Counted from the stretch's first letter, positions 45,013 to 53,883 are shown. The stretch is 64,000 nucleotides of DNA from Loktanella fryxellensis (GCF_900110065.1 NZ_FOCI01000003.1:62001-126000); one strand, 5' to 3'. The notes: generated from the letters alone by a model not told the origin. A program made the numbers and translations.

Positions 45013-45695
45013 TCCGCACGGATCGCCCGTCACCCAACCAGGGCCCGCGCCGCGACGGCGCGCGGCCCGATCTGGTCGTCCTGCACTATACCGCCATGCG
45101 CAGCGCGGATGCCGCCTGTGCCGCGTTGTGCGACCCCGCGCGGCAGGTGTCCGCACATTACCTGATCTGCGAGGATGGCACCGTGTGGTCACTCGTGCCA
45201 GAGGCGGCCCGCGCGTGGCACGCCGGCGCAGGGGCCTGGGGCGACGTTACGGACGTGAACAGCCGGTCCATCGGGATCGAGCTGGCGCATCCGGGCGCAG
45301 GTCCCTTTGCCGCCGCCCAGATGGATGCCCTGTGCCATCTGCTGCCCGGCATCATGGCCCGTTGGGCCATCCCGCCTGCGCGTGTCATCGGCCATTCCGA
45401 CATGGCCCCGGGGCGCAAGATCGACCCCGGACCCAGCTTCGACTGGCGCAGGTTGGCGTGGCTGGGCCTGTCGGTCTGGCCGCAACCCGCAGGCGTCACC
45501 CCGCCTGCCACCGCGTTCCGCCCGCTCCTGACGCGCATTGGCTATACCGCCGATGCGGACGACGCCACGCTGCTGGCCGCGTTCCGCCTGCGGTTCAGGC
45601 CCCGCGCGACCGGGCCGCTGTCGCCCGCCGACATGGTCCTGATCGCCGACCTTGCAGCACGCTTTCCCGTTGACGCATCCGCCCCGCGGGCTTAG
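45009..45695 (+). CDS. N-acetylmuramoyl-L-alanine amidase (AmpD-like), CTG start proposed
   Basis: Zinc amidase domain (PF01510) that cleaves the bond between muramic acid and the peptide. VVLHYTAM holds the first zinc His, VSAHYLICEDGTVW, GIELAHPG and VIGHSDMAPGRKIDPG complete the site. A start at ATG 45096 would cut off VVLHYTA. The frame is open upstream to a stop at 44952 with no ATG, GTG or TTG, so CTG at 45009, overlapping the upstream TGA (CTGA), is proposed. A peptidoglycan-binding-like helical part forms the C-terminus. 228 residues from CTG. Confidence 0.8.
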   Translation: MIRTDRPSPNQGPRRDGARPDLVVLHYTAMRSADAACAALCDPARQVSAHYLICEDGTVWSLVPEAARAWHAGAGAWGDVTDVNSRSIGIELAHPGAGPFAAAQMDALCHLLPGIMARWAIPPARVIGHSDMAPGRKIDPGPSFDWRRLAWLGLSVWPQPAGVTPPATAFRPLLTRIGYTADADDATLLAAFRLRFRPRATGPLSPADMVLIADLAARFPVDASAPRA

Positions 45696-45705
45696 GGCGT
45701 CCCCC

Positions 45706-46131
45706 GTGCGGATGGCTGGACGGTCGCGGGGGGTGCAAGCCTTTCGAGGAAAGTCCGGACTCCATGACGGCAACGGTGCCGGGTAACGCCCGGCGGGGGT
45801 AACCTCAGGGACAGCGCCACAGAGAAGAGACGGCCCCGATCGCATCCATGATGCGGCAGCGATGCAGCCCTCGGGGTCACGGTGAAACGGTGGGGTAAGA
45901 GCCCACCGCGCGACTGGCAACAGAAGCGGCACGGCAAGCCCCACCGGGAGCAATGCCAAATAGGGGCCTCGCGCCTGTGTGACCCCAGCGATGGGCAAGC
46001 GCGGCAGGGACGCCCGACCCGAGAGGCCCGGGTTGGCAGCTAGAGGGTCGCCGGTAACGGCGGCCTCAGATGAATGATCGTCCAACCGCCGCAGGGCGGG
46101 GGACAGAATCCGGCTTACAGGCCATCCGCAC
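45706..46131 (+). ncRNA. rnpB: RNase P RNA (class A)
   Basis: Catalytic RNA for tRNA 5' maturation. The ends GTGCGGATGGC (45706-45716) and GCCATCCGCAC (46121-46131) form helix P1. GAGGAAAGTCCGGACTCC at 45746-45763 is the universally conserved region I, and GGACAGAATCCGGCTTACAG near 46100-46120 is conserved region V. The length of 426 bases fits class A RNAs of alphaproteobacteria. It starts only 11 bases after the amidase stop, so its promoter is probably inside that gene. Confidence 0.96.
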
Positions 46132-46173
46132 ATGACCAAACCCGCGCCCGGACGGCGATCAGCCCTTTTGCTG

Positions 46174-46201
46174 TTGACTCGGGGCCGCCTGCGTTTAGAA
46201 G
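46174..46201 (+). promoter_or_regulatory. Putative rpmG promoter
   Basis: TTGACT (46174-46179) and TAGAAG (46196-46201), spaced by 16 bases, lie between rnpB and rpmG. The -35 is near consensus, the -10 is weaker. Confidence 0.45.
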
Positions 46202-46263
46202 GCAGGCTTCAAGAGATATGACCGGCGCGCACCCCATTTCGCGCCGCGCACAGGAGAAGACAC

Positions 46264-46431
46264 ATGGCGAAGCCAACCACCATCAAGATCCGCCTGAACT
46301 CCAGCGCGGGAACGGGCCACTTCTACGTCACCAAGAAGAACGCGCGCACCATGACCGAAAAGATGGTCATCAAGAAATACGACCCCGTCGTGCGCAAGCA
46401 CGTCGAATACAAGGAAGGCAAGATCAAGTAA
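46264..46431 (+). CDS. rpmG: 50S ribosomal protein L33
   Basis: A 55-residue ribosomal protein: [20 protein letters not shown], then YVTKKNART and [19 protein letters not shown]. This is the Cys-free, zinc-independent L33 of alphaproteobacteria, ending in the usual KEGKIK. AGGAGA lies upstream of ATG 46264. It is transcribed alone, with its own terminator. Confidence 0.97.
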   Translation: MAKPTTIKIRLNSSAGTGHFYVTKKNARTMTEKMVIKKYDPVVRKHVEYKEGKIK

Positions 46432-46458
46432 CTGGTCCTGCCACCTGACGTATCGCCC

Positions 46459-46484
46459 AAGGCCCTGCTCGCGCGGGGCCTTTT
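46459..46484 (+). terminator. Rho-independent terminator after rpmG
   Basis: AAGGCCC pairs with GGGCCTT around TGCTCGCGCG, ending in TTTT, 28 bases after the rpmG stop. Confidence 0.85.
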
Positions 46485-46620
46485 GCATTCTGCGCCCATC
46501 CAGTCGCCGCGCGCCGGTTGCCGGACACGTCACCGCCGCAGGGGCGTCGGCCGGTGCATGCTGCACATCATCCCGGCAGCACGGCACCGCGGACTGGCCA
46601 CTGTCCTCTCCCCCCGGACC

Positions 46621-46659
46621 CCATCATCTTGCCCGGAATACTTCCGCGCGGCGCGCTCG
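46621..46659 (-). repeat. Dispersed intergenic repeat, family 2, copy E
   Basis: On the minus strand: GCGCGCCGCGCGGAAGTATT, then CCGGGCAAGATGATGG. It is nearly identical to copy F at 63393-63430 over the whole length and related to copy D. It fills most of the otherwise empty 46485-46689 gap, in which I see no gene. Confidence 0.75.
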
Positions 46660-46689
46660 GCCTTCAGGTCGATATCTTTGCCTCAAACG

Positions 46690-46717
46690 AAAAAGGCCGA
46701 CCCCGAGGGGCCGGCCT
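46690..46717 (-). terminator. Rho-independent terminator of the Bax inhibitor family gene
   Basis: On the minus strand GGCCGGCCCC-TCG-GGGTCGGCC is followed by TTTTT. It begins 26 bases after the stop. Confidence 0.88.
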
Positions 46718-46742
46718 TCCGTCAATTGCGAGGGAAACCGGA

Positions 46743-47513
46743 TTACTCGCGGTTGCCGAAGATCTGCAGCATGAACATGAACATGTTGATGAAGTCGAGG
46801 TACAGGTTCAGCGCACCCATGATCGCCGACTTGCCCAACCACTCCGCGTCGCCCTGTGCGGCGTGCGCGATGTAGTCGGTCTTGATCTTCTGCGTGTCGT
46901 AGGCGGTCAGGCCTGCGAAGATCAGCACGCCGATCACCGCGATGGCCAATTGGACCACACCGGAGCCGAGGAAGATGTTCACGATCGACGCCACGATCAG
47001 GCCGATCACGCCCATCATCAGGAAGGCGCCCCAGCCGCTGATGTCACGCTTGGTCGTGTAGCCATACAGCGACAGACCCGCGAACGCGACGGCGGTGGTC
47101 AGGAACACCTGAATGATCGACATGCCGGTGTAGATCAGGAAGATCGACGACAGCGACAGGCCCATCAGGGCGGCGAAGGCATAGAACACCGTGGTGGCGG
47201 TGGCGACGGACATCCGGTTGATCGTCGCGCTGAACGCGAACACCACGATCAGCGGTGCGAACATGATCAGCCACTTCAGCGGGCTGGCATAGATCGCCAC
47301 GCCAAGGTCGGTCAGATAGCGGTCGGCACCGATCTGGGCGGCAGTCGGCACGTCGGAAATCGCCAGACCGGAAATGGCCCATGCGGCAGCCGCCGTGATC
47401 AGCATGCCGATCGACATGATGCCGTAGACCTTGTTCATGTGGGCGCGCAGCCCTTCGTCGATCGCCGCACCACGGATTGTGCCCGCGGTCCGGATCGTTT
47501 GATATTCAGCCAT
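46743..47513 (-). CDS. Bax inhibitor-1/YccA family membrane protein
   Basis: A 256-residue protein with seven membrane helices from about residue 25; for example IMSIGMLITAAAAWAISGLA and AIMGALNLYLDFINMFMFML, the latter the conserved C-terminal signature of the family. Members are calcium-leak channels or FtsH modulators in other bacteria. ATG 47513 gives MAEYQTIRTAG, a cytoplasmic tail. Confidence 0.92.
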   Translation of the reverse strand: MAEYQTIRTAGTIRGAAIDEGLRAHMNKVYGIMSIGMLITAAAAWAISGLAISDVPTAAQIGADRYLTDLGVAIYASPLKWLIMFAPLIVVFAFSATINRMSVATATTVFYAFAALMGLSLSSIFLIYTGMSIIQVFLTTAVAFAGLSLYGYTTKRDISGWGAFLMMGVIGLIVASIVNIFLGSGVVQLAIAVIGVLIFAGLTAYDTQKIKTDYIAHAAQGDAEWLGKSAIMGALNLYLDFINMFMFMLQIFGNRE

Positions 47514-47675
47514 CGAGACCTCCGTTGTTGATGTTGCGCCGCGATCAGGCGCCTGCAGTGCATATTGGGGCCCGGCGCCCTTTTTGCAAGTCCGTCGCAA
47601 CAGGGCGAAAGCGGCGAAACGGCCTGTCTGCGCACGTTTTCACGTTTCCGCCAGCACCTGGCCAACCCCACGCCG

Positions 47676-48665
47676 TCAGGGCACGATGACGATCTTGCCG
47701 GTCGCTGTCCGGTCCGCCAGATGTGCCAGCGCCTCATTCGCCCGGTCCAGCGGCAGGACGGCCCCGATATGGGGCCGCAGTCGGCCCTGTGCATACCAGT
47801 CCATCAGTTCGGCCAGACTGTCGGACAGCACCTGCGGCGCGAACGTCAGATAGCCGCCCCAGTAGAAGCCGATGACGGTGATGTTCTTGACCAGCAGCAG
47901 GTTCGCCAAAATCTGCGGCACCTCGCCGCTGGCGAATCCGATGATCACGACCCGCGCTTCGCGGTTGCAGACCGACAGGGCCGCCTTGAAGGCATCCCCG
48001 CCGACCGGATCATAGACCACATCGACGCCGCCGATGTCGGCGCACAGGGCCTTCAACTGCGCCTTCAGGTCGCCCGCATCTGAATCCAGCATATGGTCGG
48101 CCCCGGCCGCCCGGGCCACCGCCAGCTTGTCCGCCCCGCGCGCGACCGCGATGACGCGCGCGCCCATCGCGTGGCCGATTTCCACCGCCGTCAGGCCGAC
48201 GCCGCCGGCGGCCCCCAGCACCAGCAGCGTATCCCCCGGTTGCAGGCGGGCGCGGTGCGAGAGCGCCAGATGCGACGTGCCATAGGCCACCTGAAACCCT
48301 GCCGCCACCGTGTCGGGCATCGCGTCCGGCACCGGACGGCAGCGGGCGGCGTCATAGACCGCGACCTGTGCCATGCCACCCTGACCGCCGAACACGCTGA
48401 CGCGGGTGCCGATGGCGGGCGCGGTGACGCCCGGACCCAGCGCCGCGACGGTGCCGCACACCTCCATCCCGAGGGTGAAGGGCAGGGCAGGGGTGTCCTG
48501 ATACTTGCCCTGCGCCATCAGCATGTCGGCAAAGTTGACGCCGCAGGCCGCGATGCGCAGCGCGACCTCGCCCGGGCCGGGCCGGGGGACGGGCACGTCG
48601 GTCAACGCCGGCGGTGCGTCGAAGGCGTGGACCTGAAAGGCCTGCATGGTGTGTGCGTCAGACAT
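47676..48665 (-). CDS. NADPH:quinone oxidoreductase (zinc-less MDR family)
   Basis: A 329-residue medium-chain reductase without the catalytic zinc Cys residues. It has VNFADMLMAQGKYQ, the nucleotide motif VLGAAGGVGLTAVEIG and the C-terminal GKIVIVP seen in quinone oxidoreductases. It reduces quinones or enones with NADPH. ATG 48665 gives MSDAHTMQAFQV. It is divergent from the XRE regulator across 245 bases. Confidence 0.9.
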   Translation of the reverse strand: MSDAHTMQAFQVHAFDAPPALTDVPVPRPGPGEVALRIAACGVNFADMLMAQGKYQDTPALPFTLGMEVCGTVAALGPGVTAPAIGTRVSVFGGQGGMAQVAVYDAARCRPVPDAMPDTVAAGFQVAYGTSHLALSHRARLQPGDTLLVLGAAGGVGLTAVEIGHAMGARVIAVARGADKLAVARAAGADHMLDSDAGDLKAQLKALCADIGGVDVVYDPVGGDAFKAALSVCNREARVVIIGFASGEVPQILANLLLVKNITVIGFYWGGYLTFAPQVLSDSLAELMDWYAQGRLRPHIGAVLPLDRANEALAHLADRTATGKIVIVP

Positions 48666-48763
48666 GGGGTGTCGCTTTCGGACGAGATCGGGGACCCGTG
48701 CATGGCGCCGCGAACGGGGTGTGAAGTCAAGTCCGCTCGGCACCTGGGCGAATCCACCGTCCA

Positions 48764-48783
48764 CTTGGCCTTTTGGCCAAGTT
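48764..48783. promoter_or_regulatory. Perfect inverted repeat between qor-like gene and XRE regulator
   Basis: ACTTGGCC-TTTT-GGCCAAGT is an 8-base perfect inverted repeat in the divergent promoter region. A second smaller one, CCTTGC-GCGAA-GCAAGG, is at 48829-48845. They could be operators for the adjacent regulator or hairpins. Confidence 0.4.
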
Positions 48784-48910
48784 GTGCCGCAACATCCTGT
48801 CGAAAAGGTAAGGCTGGGCGACACAAACCTTGCGCGAAGCAAGGCGCGCCGACACCTCCTGAGGTGCCCCCATGCACAGGGTAACGCTACGTAACAGGAA
48901 AGAACAGGGT

Positions 48911-49291
48911 ATGCCGCATCCGGTGGACCTTCACGTCGGGCAACGTATCAGGCAGCGCCGCTGGGTCACCGGCATCACGCAGCAGCAGCTGGCCGACGCG
49001 GTCGGCATCAAGTTCCAGCAGATCCAGAAATACGAGACGGGCGCGAACCGGGTCAGCGCGTCGCGGCTGTGGGACGTGGCACAGGCGCTGGGCGTGCCGG
49101 TCGGCTTCTTCTTCGAGGGGCTGGACGGCGCCGGATCATCGCCACAGGACGGCACCGGGCAAGACAAGGAGGTCATGCTGCTGCTGCGGGCGCTGTCGGC
49201 GGTGCCCGATGTCCAGCGCCGGCGCCTGATCGACCTTGCCCGCGCGATGGCGACCGGGGCAGACGGCGCGGCGGCGCACCCGCCGGCCTGA
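48911..49291 (+). CDS. XRE-family transcriptional regulator
   Basis: A 126-residue protein with an N-terminal HTH_3 domain at about 10-65 (VGQRIRQRRWVTGITQQQLA, IKFQQIQKYETGANRVSAS, LWDVAQALGVPVGFFFEGL) and a C-terminal helical part. The sequence is typical of a regulator widespread in Rhodobacteraceae. ATG 48911 is chosen over ATG 48872 as it gives the standard MPHPVDLHVGQRIRQRRW start. Target unknown; inverted repeats upstream suggest autoregulation. Confidence 0.85.
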   Translation: MPHPVDLHVGQRIRQRRWVTGITQQQLADAVGIKFQQIQKYETGANRVSASRLWDVAQALGVPVGFFFEGLDGAGSSPQDGTGQDKEVMLLLRALSAVPDVQRRRLIDLARAMATGADGAAAHPPA

Positions 49292-49373
49292 GGACCGGCG
49301 GCGGGAGGGAACGGCGGCCCCTGACCGCGCCCCGCCCAGCAGGGCCTCTTGCAAGCTTTCCGACCAGCGGGGG

Positions 49374-49416
49374 GCAAGCCTCGCTCCGCAGGGGGGGTGC
49401 AAGCCTCGCTCCGCAG
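49374..49416 (+). repeat. Short direct repeats ahead of hisN
   Basis: GCAAGCCTCGCTCCGCAG occurs at 49374-49391 and again at 49399-49416. More degenerate pieces (GCAGGGCCTCTTGCAAG at 49341-49357 and GCAGGGCCGTTTGCAAG at 49441-49457) flank them. No gene is seen in the 49292-49533 gap. Confidence 0.7.
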
Positions 49417-49533
49417 CGGTGTTTGCCGGTTCCCTGCGCTGCAGGGCCGTTTGCAAGATGCCCGGCCCCTGCTAGGACGGACCCCGGGATGTGCCGAACC
49501 GGTCGGTCATCGGATCACGGGGTTGGGCAGGGC

Positions 49534-50349
49534 TTGGACGAGACGCTGAAGGCGGACCTGATCCGCGTCGCACACACGGTCGCCGACGCGGCGCGCCCGG
49601 AAACCCTTCGCCTGTTCCGCAGCACCGGCCTTGCTGCCGATGACAAGGGGGCGGCCCCGGGCGGCATGGGCCGCTACGATCCCGTCACCGCCGCCGACCG
49701 CGCCGCAGAGGCCGCGATGCGGGCTGTGATCGCGCGGGAACGCCCGCACGACGGCATCCTTGGCGAGGAAATGGGCACCACCACCGGCACCAGCGGGCTG
49801 ACATGGGTGCTCGACCCGATCGACGGCACGCGCGGCTATCTGTGCGGGACGCCCACGTGGGGGGTGCTGGTCAGCGTCGCGGATGCGAGCGGTCCGCTGT
49901 TCGGCGTGATCGACCAGCCCTTCATCGGTGAGCGATTCGTCGGCGGCTTTGGGCAGGCCAGCGTCGACGGACCGCACGGCACGCACCCACTCGCGACACG
50001 GCCCGCGCGCCACCTGTCGGATGCCATCGTGCTGACCACCTTCCCGGAGGTCGGGACCGAAGCCGAGGGCCGCGCCTTTCGCGCCGTGTCGCAGGCGGCG
50101 CAGCTGACCCGCTATGGCATGGATTGCTATGCCTATGCGCTGCTGGCGGCAGGGCAGGTGGATCTGGTGATCGAGGCGGGTCTGCAACCCTACGACGTGC
50201 ACGCGCCGATCTGCGTCGTGCAGGCGGCGGGCGGCATCGTCACCGACTGGCAGGGCGGCCCCGCGCATGGGGGTGGCCGCGTCATCGCCGCCGCCAACCC
50301 ACGCATCCACGCCGCCGCACTGGCGCTGTTGCAGGCGTCGCTGGCGTGA
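49534..50349 (+). CDS. hisN: Inositol monophosphatase family, probable histidinol-phosphatase
   Basis: A 271-residue lithium-sensitive-type phosphatase. GEEMG, WVLDPIDGTRGY and QPYDVHAPICVVQAAGG are the metal-binding motifs of the family. The RGY (in place of the usual KxF) after DPIDGT is typical of histidinol-phosphatases in alphaproteobacteria that complete histidine synthesis. The start is TTG 49534, with GGGCAGGG upstream; ATG 49489 in frame is an alternative. Its stop overlaps the deaminase start (GTGA). Confidence 0.82.
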   Translation: MDETLKADLIRVAHTVADAARPETLRLFRSTGLAADDKGAAPGGMGRYDPVTAADRAAEAAMRAVIARERPHDGILGEEMGTTTGTSGLTWVLDPIDGTRGYLCGTPTWGVLVSVADASGPLFGVIDQPFIGERFVGGFGQASVDGPHGTHPLATRPARHLSDAIVLTTFPEVGTEAEGRAFRAVSQAAQLTRYGMDCYAYALLAAGQVDLVIEAGLQPYDVHAPICVVQAAGGIVTDWQGGPAHGGGRVIAAANPRIHAAALALLQASLA

Positions 50350-51692
50350 CCGAAACGCTGTTGCAGGGGGCCGATGTCGTCGTCACCATTGACGGCGACG
50401 GCCCCGCGACGGCACGCGAATGGCGGACCGCCGACATCCTGATCCGCGACGGGGTGATCGCCGCCGTGGGGCAGGGGCTGCGGACAACGGGGCGGACCCT
50501 GCGCATGGCAGGTTGCGTGGTGACGCCCGGCCTGATCAACACCCACCACCACCTGTTCCAGTCGCTGACCCGCGCCGTCCCCGGCGGACAGGACGCGCTG
50601 CTGTTCGGCTGGCTGCGCACCCTCTATCCGATCTGGTCCCGTTTTGGTCCGGACGAGATGTTCGCCTCTGCACAGACCGGGCTGGTAGAGCTGGCGCTGT
50701 CCGGCTGCACCCTGTCGTCCGATCACCTCTATCTGTTTCCGGGCGGTGCGCGGCTGGACGACACCATCGCCGCCGCCGCCGAAGTCGGCCTGCGGTTCCA
50801 TCCCACGCGCGGGTCGATGAGCATCGGGATCAGCGACGGCGGCCTGCCCCCCGATACGCTGGTGGAGCGTGAGGACGCGATCCTGACCGACTGCATCCGG
50901 GTCATCGACGCCTTCCACGACCCGCGCCCCGGCGCGATGGTCCGCGTCGGCGTGGCGCCCTGTTCGCCGTTTTCGGTCAGCCGAGAGCTGATGCGCGACG
51001 CCGCACTTCTGGCCCGCGACAAGGGCGTGATGCTGCACACCCATCTGGCCGAGAACGCCGAGGATGTGGCGTTCTCGCTCGACCGCTTCGGCTGTCGTCC
51101 GGGGCAATACGCCGAGGAACTGGGCTGGACCGGCCCCGACGTGTGGCACGCCCATTGCGTGAAACTCGATCCCAGCGAAATCGACCTGTTCGCGCGCACC
51201 GGCACCGGGGTCGCGCACTGTCCCTGTTCGAACTGCCGCCTCGGGTCCGGTATCGCGCCCGTGCGGGCGATGCGGGATGCGGGGGTGAACGTGGGCCTTG
51301 GCGTGGACGGGTCCGCCAGCAACGACGCTGGCAACCTGATCGGTGAGGCGCGACAGGCGATGCTGCTGCAACGGGTCGCAAACGGCGCCGATGCCATGAG
51401 CGCGCGCGAGGCGCTGTGGCTGGCCACGCGCGGCGGTGCCGCCGTGCTGAACCGCCCCGATCTGGGCCGCATCGCGCCCGGCTACCGCGCCGATCTGGCG
51501 GTCTGGGACGTGTCGGGGATCGAGAGTGCGGGAACATGGGACGCCGCAGCGCTGGTGCTTGCGGGGCCCACACGGGTCCGCGACCTGTTCGTCGAAGGGC
51601 GGCAGGTGGTGGCCGGTGGCCGCATGGCGACCGTCGATCAGGACGCGGTGATCGCGCGGCAGCGCAGGCTGGCACAGGCGCTGGCGGGTTAA
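50346..51692 (+). CDS. Amidohydrolase, probable 8-oxoguanine deaminase
   Basis: A 448-residue amidohydrolase-superfamily deaminase of the AtzB/TrzN/8-oxoguanine deaminase group. TPGLINTHHHLFQSLTRAV holds the HxH metal site; HTHLAEN, WHAHCVKL and GLGVDGSASND give the other ligands. The group runs from 8-oxoguanine to hydroxyatrazine. A guanine deaminase nearby at 52489 favours a purine role. GTG 50346 overlaps the hisN stop. Confidence 0.85.
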   Translation: MTETLLQGADVVVTIDGDGPATAREWRTADILIRDGVIAAVGQGLRTTGRTLRMAGCVVTPGLINTHHHLFQSLTRAVPGGQDALLFGWLRTLYPIWSRFGPDEMFASAQTGLVELALSGCTLSSDHLYLFPGGARLDDTIAAAAEVGLRFHPTRGSMSIGISDGGLPPDTLVEREDAILTDCIRVIDAFHDPRPGAMVRVGVAPCSPFSVSRELMRDAALLARDKGVMLHTHLAENAEDVAFSLDRFGCRPGQYAEELGWTGPDVWHAHCVKLDPSEIDLFARTGTGVAHCPCSNCRLGSGIAPVRAMRDAGVNVGLGVDGSASNDAGNLIGEARQAMLLQRVANGADAMSAREALWLATRGGAAVLNRPDLGRIAPGYRADLAVWDVSGIESAGTWDAAALVLAGPTRVRDLFVEGRQVVAGGRMATVDQDAVIARQRRLAQALAG

Positions 51693-51794
51693 CTGGCGCA
51701 AGATACCGTGGACGGCCGACCGTCGCCTGTTGACACGGGCTTCACGCTGGCGCGTCTATGGTCGTACACCGCCCCGTCGCCAGAAAGTATCGCC

Positions 51795-52319
51795 ATGTTG
51801 CGCCAGACCCTGTCCATCGCCCTTGCCACCCTGCTGTCGGCCTGCGTCGCGGTGCCGATCCCCGTCGTCGTGCCGTTGGGCGGGGCCGCCGCAACCGGTG
51901 CGCCTGCACAGGCGCTGGCCGGGACGCCCCCCCGGTCCGCAGCCGTCGATCAGGCCCTGAACAGCGCCCGCGCCGCCGAGGGGCGCCGCGCGCTGGTGTC
52001 GAATGCGGCGCTGGACCGGGTCGCCGATCAGTACGCGGCGGAACTGGCGCAGGGTGACAAGCTGATGATGGGCCTGCCGACCGGGGCCGATGCCGGTGCG
52101 CGCCTGCGGGCTGCCGGTGTGTCGAATTGCACGGCGGGCGAGGTGATCGCGCAAGGTTATCCCAGCGCCGGTGCCGCTTTGGGTGCGTTCCTGTCGGAGC
52201 CGCGCCAGCGCCGCGTCCTGCTTGGCGGGCAATATGCGAACTATGGCCTTGGCACCGCCGCCGACCGCGCGGGGCGCGGCGCGGATGTGTGGGTCGTCGT
52301 GCTGCTGATGCCTTGCTGA
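51795..52319 (+). CDS. CAP/SCP-domain lipoprotein
   Basis: A 174-residue lipoprotein: lipobox LLSACVAV (Cys17), then a CAP-like domain (VDQALNSARAAEGRRALVSN, ALDRVADQYAAELAQGD, FLSEPRQRRVLLGGQYANYG). CAP proteins are extracytoplasmic and of varied function. Here the usual His/Glu site is not obvious, so catalytic activity is uncertain. Confidence 0.75.
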   Translation: MLRQTLSIALATLLSACVAVPIPVVVPLGGAAATGAPAQALAGTPPRSAAVDQALNSARAAEGRRALVSNAALDRVADQYAAELAQGDKLMMGLPTGADAGARLRAAGVSNCTAGEVIAQGYPSAGAALGAFLSEPRQRRVLLGGQYANYGLGTAADRAGRGADVWVVVLLMPC

Positions 52320-52488
52320 TCCGGCGGCGCAGGGGGTGACACGCGCCGCGTGACCACTCTCTCAGGCGATGAGCGTCGGCGCGACGTGTCGTATGCTGCC
52401 ACTGCGTGTGCGGGGCGTTACCGTCCTTTGCGATCCTGCCGCTGCGCCGGATTGGGCGTCCGCGCTGATGGCGCCCCGCGTGCGTTCC

Positions 52489-53778
52489 TCAGCGCGTGAC
52501 CGGCCGACCCGCGACCCACGTGGCCCGCACGGCCCGGTCGTCGCCCATCATGATCGTGGGAAACAGTGCCTCCCACAGATCCGCCGCCCGCGCGGCGCGC
52601 TGGGCGATGGCCGGGGTGGAGGCGAGGTCGAGCACCACGATGTCGGCCATCGCCCCGGCCCCCAGATGGCCCACCGTGCCGCCCATGTGCAGGCTGCGGG
52701 CGGACCCTTCGGTGGCCAGCCACATCAGTTGCGCCGGATGCAGCGCAGTTCCGCGCAGTTGCGCGATCTCGTATGCGGCGGCCATGGTACGCAGCATGGA
52801 AAAGCTCGACCCGCCGCCCGTGTCCGTCGCCAGCCCGATGCGCAGGCCCCGCGCCGCCAGCCCCGCCAGATCGAACAGCCCCGACCCGATGAAGGTGTTG
52901 GACGTGGGGCAGTGCACAACGGCGGCCCCCACCTCGGTCAGGCGGTCGATCTCGCGCGGCTCCAGATGGATCGCGTGACCATAGAGGCCGCGCGCCCCCA
53001 GCAGACCGAACGCCTCGTAGGTATCGAGGTAATCGCGGGCCTGCGGAAACAGGTCGCGGACCCATGCGATTTCGGGCAGCTGCTCGCTCAGATGCGTCTG
53101 CATCAGCGCGTTGGGCCGTTCCGACCACAAGGCCCCGAGGGCGCCGAGCTGCTTCGGCGTCGAGGTGGGCGAGAAGCGTGGCGTGATCGCATAGGTGGCG
53201 CGACCCGTGCCGTGCCAGCGGTCCAGAGCCGCCTTGCTGTCGTCATAGGCCGACTGCGCCGTGTCGCGCAGGCCGTCGGGGGCGTTGCGGTCCATGCAGG
53301 TCTTGCCGCCGACGACCGCCATGCCGCGGGCGGCTGCGGCGTCGAACCACGCATCCACGCTGCCGGGATGGATCGTGCAATAGCTGCACAGCGTCGTGGT
53401 GCCATGTGCCAGCGCCAGATCCAGCGTCGTGTCCGCCACGTCGCGGGCATAGGCGGGAACGGCCAGCCGCATTTCCTGCGGAAAGGTATAGGTGTTCAGC
53501 CAGTCGATCAGCTGCTTGCCCCAGCTGGCGACGATGGGGGTCTGCGGATAGTGCATGTGCGCATCCACGAACCCCGCGCTCATGAGTGCGTCGCCATAGT
53601 CGGTGACGGTGGCGTCCGGATGGGCGGCGCGCAGGGTGGCACCGTGGCCTACGGCGGCGATCCGGTCGCCTGCGATCAGCACGCCACCGGCGCTGTCGTG
53701 GCGGGTGGCCGCCTGCCAATCGGTCAGCGCCGGGCCGTCGAAGGCCAGCGTCTGGCCGAGGAGGAGATGTTTCTTCAT
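52489..53778 (-). CDS. guaD: Guanine deaminase
   Basis: Deaminates guanine to xanthine in purine breakdown. The 429-residue amidohydrolase has VDAHMHYPQTPIVASWGKQL, a signature of GuaD, then HLSEQ, YGHAIHLE and LATDTGGGSS for metal binding. ATG 53778 gives MKKHLLLGQTLAFDG. It is divergent from mgtE. Confidence 0.94.
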   Translation of the reverse strand: MKKHLLLGQTLAFDGPALTDWQAATRHDSAGGVLIAGDRIAAVGHGATLRAAHPDATVTDYGDALMSAGFVDAHMHYPQTPIVASWGKQLIDWLNTYTFPQEMRLAVPAYARDVADTTLDLALAHGTTTLCSYCTIHPGSVDAWFDAAAARGMAVVGGKTCMDRNAPDGLRDTAQSAYDDSKAALDRWHGTGRATYAITPRFSPTSTPKQLGALGALWSERPNALMQTHLSEQLPEIAWVRDLFPQARDYLDTYEAFGLLGARGLYGHAIHLEPREIDRLTEVGAAVVHCPTSNTFIGSGLFDLAGLAARGLRIGLATDTGGGSSFSMLRTMAAAYEIAQLRGTALHPAQLMWLATEGSARSLHMGGTVGHLGAGAMADIVVLDLASTPAIAQRAARAADLWEALFPTIMMGDDRAVRATWVAGRPVTR

Positions 53779-53883
53779 CCCATGACCTTAGAATGACGGG
53801 CGGGCGGCCACAATCGCGCGCGGCGCGGTTGTGGCCGGTGCGCGACCGGCTATGGTGCGCGACACGCCATGCAGGGGGCCGCC

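Noticed and set aside
45096-45695. ATG 45096 as start of the amidase
   Set aside because: It would remove the VVLHYTA segment with the first zinc ligand, which aligns with the family.
46432-46742. Small gene between rpmG and the Bax inhibitor family gene
   Set aside because: The interval is accounted for by two terminators and a dispersed repeat; no ORF with a ribosome site and plausible protein is visible.
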